Origin: Sporosarcina sp. FSL W8-0480
GTDB lineage: Bacteria; Bacillota; Bacilli; Bacillales_A; Planococcaceae
Assembly: GCF_037963765.1 (NCBI RefSeq)
Contig: NZ_CP150166.1
Location: 2,239,501 to 2,303,500 of the forward strand
Direction: 5' to 3'
DNA length: 64,000 nt
Below, in pieces: positions 17,314 through 24,967 of this stretch. Under the pieces are notes generated by a model that searched no databases, was not told the origin of the DNA, and saw only the letters and a program-made list of their open reading frames with translations. Each line of letters starts with the position of its first letter. Within the stretch, counting starts at the first letter, position 1. A program made the translations under genes and the position numbers.

Positions 17314-17359
17314 GATGATGACCTCCCTTTGTAATTGTCAGAAGAATTAACCCTTTTTA

Positions 17360-17419
17360 TTATACAACGAAAGCAATCTAAGTCAAAGTGTTTTTATTGA
17401 ATACATTTTCCGAAAATAT
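17360..17419 (-). promoter_or_regulatory. oppA copy 2 promoter with CodY-like box
   Basis: On the minus strand TTGACT (17382-17387) and TATAAT (17360-17365) are 16 bases apart. Upstream, CATTTTCCGAAAATA (17405-17419) matches 12 of 15 positions of the CodY consensus AATTTTCWGAAAATT. The site is in the equivalent place to the weaker one at copy 1. Repression by CodY in rich medium would be consistent with control of peptide transport in Bacillales, but is inferred. Confidence 0.65.
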
Positions 17420-17435
17420 AAACATAAACTTATTC

Positions 17436-17451
17436 ATTTTGCGCAAAATGT
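17436..17451. promoter_or_regulatory. Perfect 16-bp palindrome upstream of oppA copy 2
   Basis: CATTTTGCGCAAAATG is its own reverse complement. It lies about 50 bases upstream of the oppA copy 2 -35 element and has no counterpart at copy 1. It could be an operator for an unknown dimeric regulator. The remaining bases 17452-17592 between it and the cax stop are AT-rich, with nothing else I recognise. Confidence 0.4.
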
Positions 17452-17592
17452 TGATTAAACCTCACAACAAAAGAGTTTGTGACCTTGACATCAATTTACC
17501 ATTAACCCAAACGAGGTGTAATAAACAGTTATATTTAAATTAAAACAATAGGGGTACAATTCAAATTAAAATTATTGTAATAAAATTTATTC

Positions 17593-18648
17593 TTATAAGA
17601 AATAAAACCCTATACCGATAATAAGATAAGCAGATAATAATGTTAGACCCTCAAACCAGTTGGATTCTCCATCATTACATAAATTGATAACAAGGAAAGT
17701 CGCAGTCACCATGGCTACCAATTCAGGAATTGTGAACACTAAAGGCATTGTCACTGGCATGAATAACGAAACGATAACAAGTATAGGTGCAACAAACATC
17801 GCTACTTGCAATGTGGAACCGACTGCAATTTCGACAGCCACGTCCATCCTATTCTTCATAGCCATCGTAATTGCCGAGAAATGCTCCGCAGCGTTCCCAA
17901 CAATAGCTACAATGATGACTCCGATAAATAATTCCGTCCATCCGAATCGGTTACCAAGTGTTTCGAATGTATGCACCAATCTTTCAGAAACAAATGCAAC
18001 AGCAATCGTCGATAATAGAAGGACGATGATCGCCTTTAACTTTGACCATTCGGGTGTTTCAACTTCCTCTTCCACGTTTTTATCAGAGGAGGCAAACACA
18101 CCACGATGTGTGACGAGTTTAAAAAACAAGCCCGCCATATAGAGTGCTATTAAAATGATCGAGACGCCCACACTTAAAGTAACCGTATTTTGATAATTCA
18201 TTTTCTGCGAAAAGATTTCAGGAATGACAAATGCAACAATAACGGCAAATATTAACAGACCTGAATTATATCGGGCATCATGAATACTGAAGTTTTGCGT
18301 TTTATATTTAATCCCACCCGCAAAAAAAGAAAAACCCAATACAAGCAACAAGTTCCCAAGGACGGATCCTGTTAGCGATGCAAGAACGATTCCGATTAAG
18401 CCTGCTTTTAATGTGAATATAGAAATGATCAATTCGACTGCATTTCCGAAAGTGGCATTCAATAAGCCACCCACTCTTGGCCCACTCACTATAGCAAGAC
18501 TTTCCGTTGCTCGGCCAATAAAGCCCGAGAGAGCAATGATACTCGCACAGCTTATTAAAAATATAGGAATGGCTGGCCAATTTAATAAAGAGCCTACCAA
18601 CACGGATGGGACTCCAATGAATGCAAGAAACAAAAATACACGATTCAT
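17593..18648 (-). CDS. cax: Calcium/proton antiporter (CaCA family, Cax type)
   Basis: A 351-residue exchanger with about eleven membrane segments that expels Ca2+ (or another divalent cation) in exchange for protons. The two inverted alpha repeats are clear: GLLNATFGNAVELIISIF in the first half and GNAAEHFSAITMAMKNRMD followed by AVGSTLQVAMFVAP in the second, each with the acidic cation-binding Glu. An acidic cytoplasmic loop separates the halves (SSDKNVEEEVETPEW). The RBS is AAAGGGAGTG. It stands alone, diverging from the 6S RNA gene. Confidence 0.93.
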   Translation of the reverse strand: MNRVFLFLAFIGVPSVLVGSLLNWPAIPIFLISCASIIALSGFIGRATESLAIVSGPRVGGLLNATFGNAVELIISIFTLKAGLIGIVLASLTGSVLGNLLLVLGFSFFAGGIKYKTQNFSIHDARYNSGLLIFAVIVAFVIPEIFSQKMNYQNTVTLSVGVSIILIALYMAGLFFKLVTHRGVFASSDKNVEEEVETPEWSKLKAIIVLLLSTIAVAFVSERLVHTFETLGNRFGWTELFIGVIIVAIVGNAAEHFSAITMAMKNRMDVAVEIAVGSTLQVAMFVAPILVIVSLFMPVTMPLVFTIPELVAMVTATFLVINLCNDGESNWFEGLTLLSAYLIIGIGFYFL

Positions 18649-18738
18649 AATCTACACTCCCTTTCGCTACCTTATCTTTCCCTGTAGAGGAAAATGCAAA
18701 CTGCCACCATTCCACTTTGGAACTAAAAGTTATTTTCA

Positions 18739-18767
18739 TTGCCACATTGCATGATGTCGTGTAAGAT
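18739..18767 (+). promoter_or_regulatory. Sigma-A promoter of the 6S RNA gene
   Basis: TTGCCA (18739-18744) and TAAGAT (18762-18767) are separated by exactly 17 bases. The predicted start, near A at 18774, coincides with the first base of the RNA's closing stem, which supports both calls. Confidence 0.7.
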
Positions 18768-18773
18768 GAATTC

Positions 18774-18963
18774 ACAGGCTGCATTGTTCGTATTCACATT
18801 AAGTTTTAACCTTTAAGCTGTAAAAGGGAGTTTTATATTGAAACAGGAATGGTATGCCCGATTCATCATCAATCGGGACGGACAGGAGCGTTTCTGCGAA
18901 CACCCACTTTTAGGAGTGGTGGTTTAAAACTTTCTATGATTCGATACGGCAAAAGCGGCTTGT
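18774..18963 (+). ncRNA. ssrS: 6S RNA
   Basis: About 190 bases, the normal 6S size. The predicted 5' end ACAGGCTGC (18774-18782) pairs over nine positions (with G-U pairs) with GCGGCTTGT (18955-18963). CGTAT/ATACG and AAGTTTTAA/TTAAAACTT extend the lower arm. A large central bubble follows, with a small hairpin CCACT-AGTGG on its 3' side, and the apical arm has GAAAC/GTTTC closing and a CCCGATT/AATCGGG hairpin. 6S RNA imitates an open promoter and sequesters sigma-A RNA polymerase in stationary phase. The call rests on structure and layout; no ORF fits here. Confidence 0.8.
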
Positions 18964-18982
18964 TCGTACATAATCAATCAAT

Positions 18983-19008
18983 ACCATCCCTTGTGGATGG
19001 TGTTTTTT
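18983..19008 (+). terminator. Terminator of the 6S RNA transcript
   Basis: ACCATCC (18983-18989) pairs with GGATGGT (18995-19001), followed by GTTTTTT. The primary transcript would therefore extend about 40 bases past the mature 3' end and need trimming. Confidence 0.85.
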
Positions 19009-19096
19009 ATTTTATGGATATTTTTTAAAACGTTGGACATCATACATTGTGTAAGTGAACATTTCACTTAAAAATCATTTAAGGAGATGTCTCATA

Positions 19097-19315
19097 ATGC
19101 CGGACAACAGACAAAACAGGAACAATAATAACAACAGGAACAACCAGAACAACCAGAACGATCGAAATCAAAACAGAAATAACAATACTGAATTCGGTCA
19201 AGATTTTTTTGATGTAAACAATCAAGACAATAACAATAACAACAACAGAAACAACAATGACAGGAACAAGAACAACCGCAATAATAGAAACAACAACAAT
19301 AACAACAATCGTTAA
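19097..19315 (+). CDS. Asn/Arg-rich low-complexity protein (72 aa)
   Basis: A 72-residue protein that is mostly Asn, Arg, Gln and Asp, interrupted by one ordered segment, TEFGQDFFDVN, in the middle. The ATG at 19097 is chosen because AAGGAGATG lies before it; an upstream ATG at 19055 has no RBS. There is no signal peptide or membrane segment. The TEF element and amide richness recall gamma-type small acid-soluble spore proteins or spore-coat-associated proteins, but I cannot assign a family. A perfect terminator follows, so it is a single-gene unit, which supports it being real despite its composition. Confidence 0.65.
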   Translation: MPDNRQNRNNNNNRNNQNNQNDRNQNRNNNTEFGQDFFDVNNQDNNNNNNRNNNDRNKNNRNNRNNNNNNNR

Positions 19316-19327
19316 TATGTAGAAAAG

Positions 19328-19369
19328 AAAAAGCATCGAAGCGGTTTAATTGCCGATTCGATGCTTTTT
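19328..19369. terminator. Bidirectional terminator, Asn-rich gene and yunC
   Basis: AAAAAGCATCGAA (19328-19340) pairs with TTCGATGCTTTTT (19357-19369), a 13-bp perfect stem between converging genes. Confidence 0.92.
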
Positions 19370-19371
19370 CT

Positions 19372-19674
19372 TTATACCATTTTTAGTAAGGCTTCTTTAC
19401 CGATCATACCTACATGGATCCCTAAAGTTTCTGCTTCTTTTGTAATTGACTCTAACGGAGCTTCAAGGAGTTGTTCGATTGTTTTTACACCGACGGCTCT
19501 CCCTGCGATAATTTTCCGATCTGATAAGACGTTATTTAGTAATGCTACGTCGAGGGCACCACACATGATGTATCCTTTGTCGTTTGAAACGGTAAGTAGG
19601 GTTGTTTTCGGTAATAGAACGGTCACTGCAGTAAATGTATGACCATTGATTGTAATGGGTGTCATTGAAACCAA
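19372..19674 (-). CDS. yunC: YunC family protein (DUF1805)
   Basis: A 100-residue protein with the YunC pattern TAVTVLLPKTTLLTVSNDKG, YIMCGALDVALLN and IIAGRAVGVKTIEQLL. Its biochemical function is unknown to me; a small alpha/beta fold is expected. TTG at 19674 is preferred as start because GGGGAG lies six bases before it; ATG at 19665, three codons later, is the alternative. The longer frame reaching 19719 has no RBS. In B. subtilis yunC is a single conserved gene. Confidence 0.88.
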   Translation of the reverse strand: MVSMTPITINGHTFTAVTVLLPKTTLLTVSNDKGYIMCGALDVALLNNVLSDRKIIAGRAVGVKTIEQLLEAPLESITKEAETLGIHVGMIGKEALLKMV

Positions 19675-19743
19675 TTTGCTCTCCCCTTTCCCTTTTATAC
19701 ATATGGTGGCGGGAAACAAAATGTGAAAGGTTAGGTTATAACT

Positions 19744-19944
19744 GTTGCTTTCCGTTCCGGCGCTCGCTTTCCGCGGGCATGGCTTGAGCCAATCGAACCA
19801 CGAAGAGTTCGATTTGCCGTATTTCTGCGTTCTTTGCAGAAATTAAGGCATCCTCCCACCTGCTCTCAACGCTTCGCTTTTGTTCGCAAAAGCCGTTCTT
19901 CGTAACGGCTTTCGCAGGAGTCGAGCGCCTACACTCCAAGCAAC
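19744..19944. repeat. Palindromic repeat element, copy A (201 bp)
   Basis: The ends are inverted repeats: GTTGCTT (19744-19750) with AAGCAAC (19938-19944), and GGCGCTCG (19759-19766) with CGAGCGCC (19922-19929). The body starts with the marker GCTTTCCGCGGGCATGGCTT and ends with GCAGGAGTCGA. GC content is above that of its surroundings. A 78-codon frame on the minus strand (19736-19972) runs through it but is Arg/Cys-rich repeat read-through, not a gene. It fills most of the gap between yunC and the protease gene. A second full element is at 55819-55947. Confidence 0.8.
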
Positions 19945-20038
19945 GGAATGCCCGATACTTATTTAAGTTCATTCTAAATTAATTCGAATTTTTGTTATAA
20001 TAATAGATAGTTCTTACTTGCGGGGAAGTGAATGTTAA

Positions 20039-20884
20039 TTGACTACTGAAAAAGATGATGTTGTCCTTGAAGAGAATGATGATCAATTTGAACAGATGAG
20101 TGATGAGGAGATAAATGAACTTGTGTTGGAGGCTCAACGGGAGGCTTTGCTAAGATCATCTGAGGATGTAGCAAAACCAAAAAGACGGGTTCCGAAATGG
20201 TTTGTTTGGTTGATGTCGATTATGTTAGCACTGAGTACGTTTGCGGGGCTTTTTCAAGTGTTTTCGATTCCGGCGATTGAGTTTCTTATAACGTCGGCGA
20301 CACTTTCGAAACAGGAAAGCATAGCAGACTATAAAAAATCTGTTGTCGTTGTTTCGACTGAGAATGGAAAAGGTACGGGGTTCTCCATATCTAATGAAGG
20401 AAAAATACTAACAAATTATCATGTAATTGAAGATGATAAATTTATAACGGTCGTTTTTCCGGAGGATGGCCGGTATAATGCAACCGTACTCGAAGCATAT
20501 CCAGAGATTGATGTGGCTGTACTTGAAATTGAAGGAAATGACCTTCCTTCCCTAACTCTTGCAAATAATAATATTGCTATGGAAGAAAATGATCCGATTA
20601 CTTTTATCGGGAATCCATTGAGCTTTAAAGGAATCGCAAATGAAGGAACCATTTTATCACCTATTACGTTAAATAACTGGACGAATGAGGTAATGATGAT
20701 AAAGGCTCCGGTATATCGTGGTAATAGTGGCAGTCCGGTTATTAATGAAAACGGACAAGTGATCGGAGTCGTTTTTGCTACATTAGATCACGAAGAGCAT
20801 GGCAAAGTTGGATTATTTATCCCAATTGATTTGTTTTATGATTATCAAGAACATCACTTACCTAATAATAAAAAGGCAAATTAG
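20039..20884 (+). CDS. Membrane-anchored trypsin-like serine protease (HtrA-like, no PDZ)
   Basis: A 281-residue protein: acidic cytoplasmic N-terminus (about 1-45), basic patch KPKRRVPK, membrane helix (about 52-74), then an extracytoplasmic S1C protease domain. The catalytic triad is visible: His128 (LTNYHVI), Asp158 (EIDVAVLEI) and Ser230 (YRGNSGSPV). It stops after the protease domain and has no PDZ domain, unlike HtrA/DegP. TTG start behind GGGGAAG; the only nearby ATG and GTG are out of frame and stop at once. An extended -10 (TGTTATAAT, 19993-20001) lies just upstream. Likely roles are cleavage of misfolded or specific surface proteins. Confidence 0.88.
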   Translation: MTTEKDDVVLEENDDQFEQMSDEEINELVLEAQREALLRSSEDVAKPKRRVPKWFVWLMSIMLALSTFAGLFQVFSIPAIEFLITSATLSKQESIADYKKSVVVVSTENGKGTGFSISNEGKILTNYHVIEDDKFITVVFPEDGRYNATVLEAYPEIDVAVLEIEGNDLPSLTLANNNIAMEENDPITFIGNPLSFKGIANEGTILSPITLNNWTNEVMMIKAPVYRGNSGSPVINENGQVIGVVFATLDHEEHGKVGLFIPIDLFYDYQEHHLPNNKKAN

Positions 20885-20956
20885 TATAGTTTACTTTTGA
20901 AATGAATTATACTATTTTAGGTACATCTCAGTTTTTTTACAGCTTACTGGAGGGAA

Positions 20957-21418
20957 ATGAAATTGAAGAAAATCTTGTCTGCGCTAATTGCCTTAACGAT
21001 TGTTATGTCGCCTATCGGCAGCTTAGTGTTAAATGATCATGCAACAACTGTTGAAGCGAAGAGGTATAAATCAGGAAAGAAAGGCTTTAATACAAATCCA
21101 CAACAAAACAGCATTAATAATCAACCAAAAGTGGATAAGAAAAAACAAGATGAAAACACGTCATTTAATAAATCTACCCAAAACAACACCACGAAGGGCG
21201 GCTTCTTCTCGGGTGGACTGATGAAAGGATTGTTCATCGGAGGGCTTGCAGGCTTACTTTTCGGTAGTCTATTTGCCAATATGGGAGTTTTGGGATCGAT
21301 TTTAGGCTTAATGATTAATGTCCTTGCTATCGTGTTTGCGATTAGTCTAATACGGAAGATTTTCGCGCTTCTTAAAGCGAAGAAAGAAAAAGAGGATGTT
21401 AATCCATGGCGGAATTGA
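20957..21418 (+). CDS. Secreted/membrane protein with Gly-rich helix, function unknown
   Basis: A 153-residue protein with an N-terminal signal peptide (about 1-34, ending VEAKR), a polar Asn/Lys/Gln-rich linker (35-75), and a Gly-rich hydrophobic region FFSGGLMKGLFIGGLAGLLFGS followed by a second hydrophobic helix and a Lys/Glu-rich tail. The layout resembles the N-terminal half of bacterial Tim44-like proteins, without the Tim44 domain. GGAGG lies only three bases before the ATG; an in-frame TTG two codons later has better spacing and may be the real start. It overlaps the next gene by 13 bases, so the pair is probably one operon. Confidence 0.75.
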   Translation: MKLKKILSALIALTIVMSPIGSLVLNDHATTVEAKRYKSGKKGFNTNPQQNSINNQPKVDKKKQDENTSFNKSTQNNTTKGGFFSGGLMKGLFIGGLAGLLFGSLFANMGVLGSILGLMINVLAIVFAISLIRKIFALLKAKKEKEDVNPWRN

Positions 21419-21699
21419 TGATGTCGGAACAAGATATTATTAATGCGATTTGTCTTGACCAAGCATGGAAACATGAAGATGTTTTACCAGAAAACGTTGA
21501 AGTTGAGCTAATTTATGACGACGACGAAGGCTTTTCTGCGGAAGTGGAGTTTTTCGATAAAAAATATGTGATTGGCTCATTCGACATGATTCAATCAATC
21601 CGCTTCTATATAAAGGAAGTATTACAAGGCGATCCTTATGCAGCAAGCATAAAACTATTGTTAGATCGAGATGAAGGAATTATCGCTTCGATTCAATAA
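21406..21699 (+). CDS. DUF2653 (YxcD-like) protein
   Basis: A 97-residue soluble acidic protein with the DUF2653 pattern: SEQDIINAICL near the N-terminus, then VEVELIYDDDEGFSAEVEF and a short C-terminal helix region. The function is unknown to me. It overlaps the preceding membrane-protein gene and ends before a strong terminator. The start could be ATG 21406 or the ATG at codon 5 or 6 (LMMSEQD); the overlap supports coupled translation. Confidence 0.82.
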   Translation: MAELMMSEQDIINAICLDQAWKHEDVLPENVEVELIYDDDEGFSAEVEFFDKKYVIGSFDMIQSIRFYIKEVLQGDPYAASIKLLLDRDEGIIASIQ

Positions 21700-21711
21700 C
21701 ATTTTCTGATC

Positions 21712-21745
21712 AAGGCCGGGCGGGCAATAACCGCCTGGCCTTTTT
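21712..21745. terminator. Terminator between DUF2653 and vanW
   Basis: AAGGCCGGGCGG (21712-21723) pairs with CCGCCTGGCCTT (21731-21742) around a seven-base loop, followed by T5. GC-rich and close to both converging stop codons. Confidence 0.88.
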
Positions 21746-22559
21746 AACTAATAGCGACTAACTCCTTCTCATTCACCTCATACTTCACTTCGGAATTATT
21801 CTTTATAAGTAGTTCTTCACCAACACAGTCCCCAGTCCGTTTATCAATTGTCCGACGCCAAATTTCGTTCTGTCTGTAGTCTTTTTCATTATGTCGATAA
21901 AATTGATGTTCCCTTTCTTCTATATGGTAACTGTATTCCATTTCTTCATTCACAAAAATAGCACCTTTCAAATGTCGATTCGTCAGCCATATACGGATTT
22001 GAAACGTGTACGGAGTCGTATTCTTAAACCGCAAATCCACATAATTGTAGAAAACGCTTGCCCCGCTACCGAACGGAAGAACCCTTCCCTCATCCGGAAA
22101 AGGATCAAAGCTATGGTGATGCCGTTCAATAACAGTCATCGGCGTATGTAGCACCATCCAATAGAGAAGGTTTGCCAACTGACAAATCCCGCCTCCAATT
22201 CCGGTCTTCACTTCTCCTCTTGACAACTGCATTCCTTCAATATAACCTTTTTTCTTCGTGGCCCTCCCAACCAATTTCCAAAATGAAAAAACTTCCCCAG
22301 GTTGAATGAGTATACCGTCAATTCGACTTGCAGCTATCCCTAAGTTCACGATTTTATTCTCCTGTAGAACAGGATCACTGTCCCCCAACCGTCTCCGCAA
22401 TAAGGATTGATGTTTTTTACAGGAGAATTGAAAATTCTTTTCGACTTTTTGCCTGGCGAACTGCTTTTTAGCCTTCAAATTACTGATGTATCGAAAAAAC
22501 CTTTTCTGCTCAATTCGAGCATGATAAAAAAACGGATGAATCTCTGACAATCGCATCAT
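21744..22559 (-). CDS. VanW family protein
   Basis: A 271-residue protein of the VanW family. The core is visible: GRATKKKGYIEGMQLSRGEV, GIGGGICQLANLLYWMVLH, and TVIERHHHSFDPFPDEGRVL, leading to FYNYVDLRFKNTTPYTFQIR. There is no signal peptide or membrane helix. VanW proteins occur near glycopeptide-resistance genes and in many Bacillales, but no activity is established; the surroundings here give no hint of vancomycin resistance. Start ATG behind GGGGAGAAA; a second ATG follows immediately. Confidence 0.88.
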   Translation of the reverse strand: MMRLSEIHPFFYHARIEQKRFFRYISNLKAKKQFARQKVEKNFQFSCKKHQSLLRRRLGDSDPVLQENKIVNLGIAASRIDGILIQPGEVFSFWKLVGRATKKKGYIEGMQLSRGEVKTGIGGGICQLANLLYWMVLHTPMTVIERHHHSFDPFPDEGRVLPFGSGASVFYNYVDLRFKNTTPYTFQIRIWLTNRHLKGAIFVNEEMEYSYHIEEREHQFYRHNEKDYRQNEIWRRTIDKRTGDCVGEELLIKNNSEVKYEVNEKELVAIS

Positions 22560-22733
22560 TTTCTCCCCTTGTAATTATCATAGCGACTCTCTACTATATT
22601 CATCTCGTAAATCTTATTTTCCTTCCTAACATAAAAATAAATTTCATGAAAGTGCTCTATTTTTCGAATTCAAATGATAGGATATATAAATCTAACTAAA
22701 TTCGTAAATTGAACTAAAAAGGAGGAGAAATAA

Positions 22734-23666
22734 ATGAAAAAGCAAAATAGCAAAAATGACTTCCCTTTTTTAACTTGGCTCATCGCTACATTCATTCTGT
22801 TCATTGCTGCTGTCAATACGGTGCCAAGCCTAACTGCACGTATTTCTAATACTCCTGTTTTAGGACACTTAGTAAAAGCGGTTGAGTTTGGTAACGTACC
22901 CGTATCCAAGGAACAGGAGACAAATGAGGTCTTCGCCACAACCCCCTCCAAAAGCAATGACATTTCAGATACCGGTAATACAGTAAAGACATTTGCATTT
23001 GAGTATGGATTGGCAACTGGAGGTACTATTACAGATAATGTAAATGTCAAATCGATTACTGTTGAAAAAGAAGATGATGTGGAGCATATCAGCATTCATT
23101 TCACTCAAAGAGGTGAAGAAGAGGAATATCAACTTTTGGCACCGGTCTATATTATTGAATACCAAGAAAATCCGTATACGATGACCTTTACGATACATGG
23201 TGCACGAGCTTTTGAAGCAAATGAATTCATTCATTTGAAAAACAGTGAGTTGGTTGAAGATGCCTATTGGTTAGTCACCCATGATGATTCAGCAATTCGA
23301 TTTACAATCGTTTTTAAAGGGCCGGTTAAAATCGCAGGTGAGGAATATTCCGATCCTGCGCAGCTTGTAGTTAGTGTTGCCGCGGATGAAGAACCGATCG
23401 CGACAAAACTTTACACAGTACGAACCCCCTCCCATTTATTCGGTGGTGATATTCCGGATTACGAGGAATATTTATTAAAGGAAAAAGATTTAAGGGTACT
23501 CCGAGAAAACGGAATCCTGTTTTCCACTTGGGAAAGTGAGTTTTACCTTGAAGTAGGATTATATGAAAACAAGGAGGACGCCGAAAAAAAAGCCCATGAA
23601 ATCAATGAAGAGTATGGACCTGATTTAAAGGTGTTTGTTGAGGAGCGAGATGTAATAGGTAGATAA
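22734..23666 (+). CDS. Membrane-anchored extracytoplasmic protein of unknown function
   Basis: A 310-residue protein with one N-terminal membrane helix (about 13-31) and a large acidic external part. The segment after the helix (SLTARISNTPVLGHLVKAVEF) resembles the region after the membrane helix in RsgI/DUF4179 anti-sigma-like proteins. A beta-rich middle domain (about 80-230) follows, and the C-terminus (LEVGLYENKEDAEKKAHEIN) looks like a short SPOR-type repeat. I do not recognise a defined family. Good RBS (AAAAAGGAGGAG), its own terminator, and no operon partners. Confidence 0.8.
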   Translation: MKKQNSKNDFPFLTWLIATFILFIAAVNTVPSLTARISNTPVLGHLVKAVEFGNVPVSKEQETNEVFATTPSKSNDISDTGNTVKTFAFEYGLATGGTITDNVNVKSITVEKEDDVEHISIHFTQRGEEEEYQLLAPVYIIEYQENPYTMTFTIHGARAFEANEFIHLKNSELVEDAYWLVTHDDSAIRFTIVFKGPVKIAGEEYSDPAQLVVSVAADEEPIATKLYTVRTPSHLFGGDIPDYEEYLLKEKDLRVLRENGILFSTWESEFYLEVGLYENKEDAEKKAHEINEEYGPDLKVFVEERDVIGR

Positions 23667-23681
23667 ATAGTTTTTCAAGTG

Positions 23682-23708
23682 AAAAACCGTTCATTGAAGC
23701 GGTTTTTT
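23682..23708 (+). terminator. Terminator
   Basis: AAAAACCG (23682-23689) pairs with CGGTTTTT (23700-23707), followed by T, shortly after the preceding plus-strand stop. Bases 23709-23952 up to the LCP gene are AT-rich with no ORF or structure that I can support. Confidence 0.85.
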
Positions 23709-23952
23709 ACATGGAATGCCCGTTGTAAGGAAGTTATCGGTCACTATTGAAAAATTAGCCCGCCGCCTTGAATTTTAATTTTTTTAGAAATAATCTTTTA
23801 ATATATATTAAGAAAACCTTTTCTGATGTTATACGTCTATATCTATTGAAATATTACTTGCCCATCGAGTTATTAGATGATATGATTTTCCGCGTGTTAC
23901 GTTAGCGGCTAAATCAATATCTATTTATATTAGTTAAGGCGGTGATCTATAG

Positions 23953-24930
23953 ATGAATAGACACGACATAAGGAAGCTAAAGAAAAGAAAAAAGAAGCTT
24001 GGAATCGGTATCGGCATCATTTTAGTGTTGCTTGCCTTCGGAGTTTATTATTGGGTCGACCAATACAATAAAGGATTATCGCTTTCCGGAGATGGAACCT
24101 TAAAAGGTCAAAATGAAGATTTCGGTATTTTTGACGGTCCTGAACCGCAATTCGGCGAGATCAATGTATTACTCTTAGGGTCTGACGCCCGTAAAAACGA
24201 GGAAGGACATTCAGACACATTAATGATAGCCAACTACAATCAGGAAACAAAAAAAGTGAAATTGATATCGATCATGCGGGATATTTACGTGGATATACCG
24301 GGACATAAAAAGCAAAAGATTAATGCTGCGTATCCACTTGGAGGGCCGGAATTGGTCCGTCAGACGATAAAAGAAAACTTCGGCTTAGATATACACTACT
24401 ACGCAATGGTTGACTTTAAAGGTTTTCCAAAGATAGCCGATATCATTGCACCGGACGGAATTGAAGTCGACATCCCCTACACGATGTCACACGGTATTTA
24501 TATGACATTAAAGCCAGGCAAGCAAATTTTACATGGTGACCAACTATTAGGATATGTCCGTTTCAGACATGATTATAAAAATGACTTTGGTCGCGTGGAG
24601 CGTCAACAGGAAGTACTGTCAAAATTAAAAGACGAAGCTGTAAGTATTCATAGCATTTTGAGCTTACCAAAGCTCTTAGGTGCAGCTGATGCATATGTCG
24701 ATACAAATCTCGATAAAATGACAATTCTTTCGATCGGTAAAGGGGTCATGGATAATAAATCCGAAAAGGTCGAGACTTTGCGTCTTCCGATAGATGGCTC
24801 ATTCTCAGATAAACGAGTTGATTATGTAGGTGCTGTCCTTGATATCGATATGGAGAAAAACATTGAGGCATTGAATGACTTCTTAAGTGATAAAAAAGAG
24901 ATAGCAGATACGGAAAATGTAACGAATTAA
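23953..24930 (+). CDS. LytR-CpsA-Psr family cell-wall ligase
   Basis: A 325-residue LCP protein: basic cytoplasmic start, membrane helix (about 19-37), then an external LCP domain. The motifs are present: NVLLLGSDAR, HSDTLMIANYN, LISIMRDIYVDIPGHKKQKINAAY, and RVERQQEVLSKL near the end of the domain. LCP enzymes transfer undecaprenyl-linked glycopolymers such as wall teichoic acid onto peptidoglycan. Closest in style to TagT/TagU/TagV; which one cannot be told from this. Single gene with its own terminator. Confidence 0.92.
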   Translation: MNRHDIRKLKKRKKKLGIGIGIILVLLAFGVYYWVDQYNKGLSLSGDGTLKGQNEDFGIFDGPEPQFGEINVLLLGSDARKNEEGHSDTLMIANYNQETKKVKLISIMRDIYVDIPGHKKQKINAAYPLGGPELVRQTIKENFGLDIHYYAMVDFKGFPKIADIIAPDGIEVDIPYTMSHGIYMTLKPGKQILHGDQLLGYVRFRHDYKNDFGRVERQQEVLSKLKDEAVSIHSILSLPKLLGAADAYVDTNLDKMTILSIGKGVMDNKSEKVETLRLPIDGSFSDKRVDYVGAVLDIDMEKNIEALNDFLSDKKEIADTENVTN

Positions 24931-24931
24931 T

Positions 24932-24967
24932 AAAAGAGGCACCCTGATTCAAAAGGGTGCCTCTTTT
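24932..24967. terminator. Bidirectional terminator, LCP gene and yitT
   Basis: AAAAGAGGCACCCT (24932-24945) pairs perfectly with AGGGTGCCTCTTTT (24954-24967). It overlaps the stop codon of the converging yitT-family gene. Confidence 0.93.

Noticed and set aside
18308-18784. 158-codon minus-strand frame overlapping cax and the 6S promoter
   Set aside because: It is out of frame with the well-conserved cax gene, is rich in Cys, Ser and Trp, and has no RBS or family resemblance.
19079-19336. 85-codon minus-strand frame, rich in Val and Ile
   Set aside because: It is the antisense reading of the Asn/Arg-rich gene (Asn codons AAC/AAT read as GTT/ATT); it has no RBS.
19736-19972. 78-codon minus-strand frame with CLECRRS at its start
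   Set aside because: It runs through the palindromic repeat element; Arg/Cys/Glu-rich composition typical of repeat read-through, and no RBS.
21744-22559. Vancomycin resistance
   Set aside because: VanW alone is widespread in Bacillales; no vanHAX, vanRS or vanY-type genes are present.
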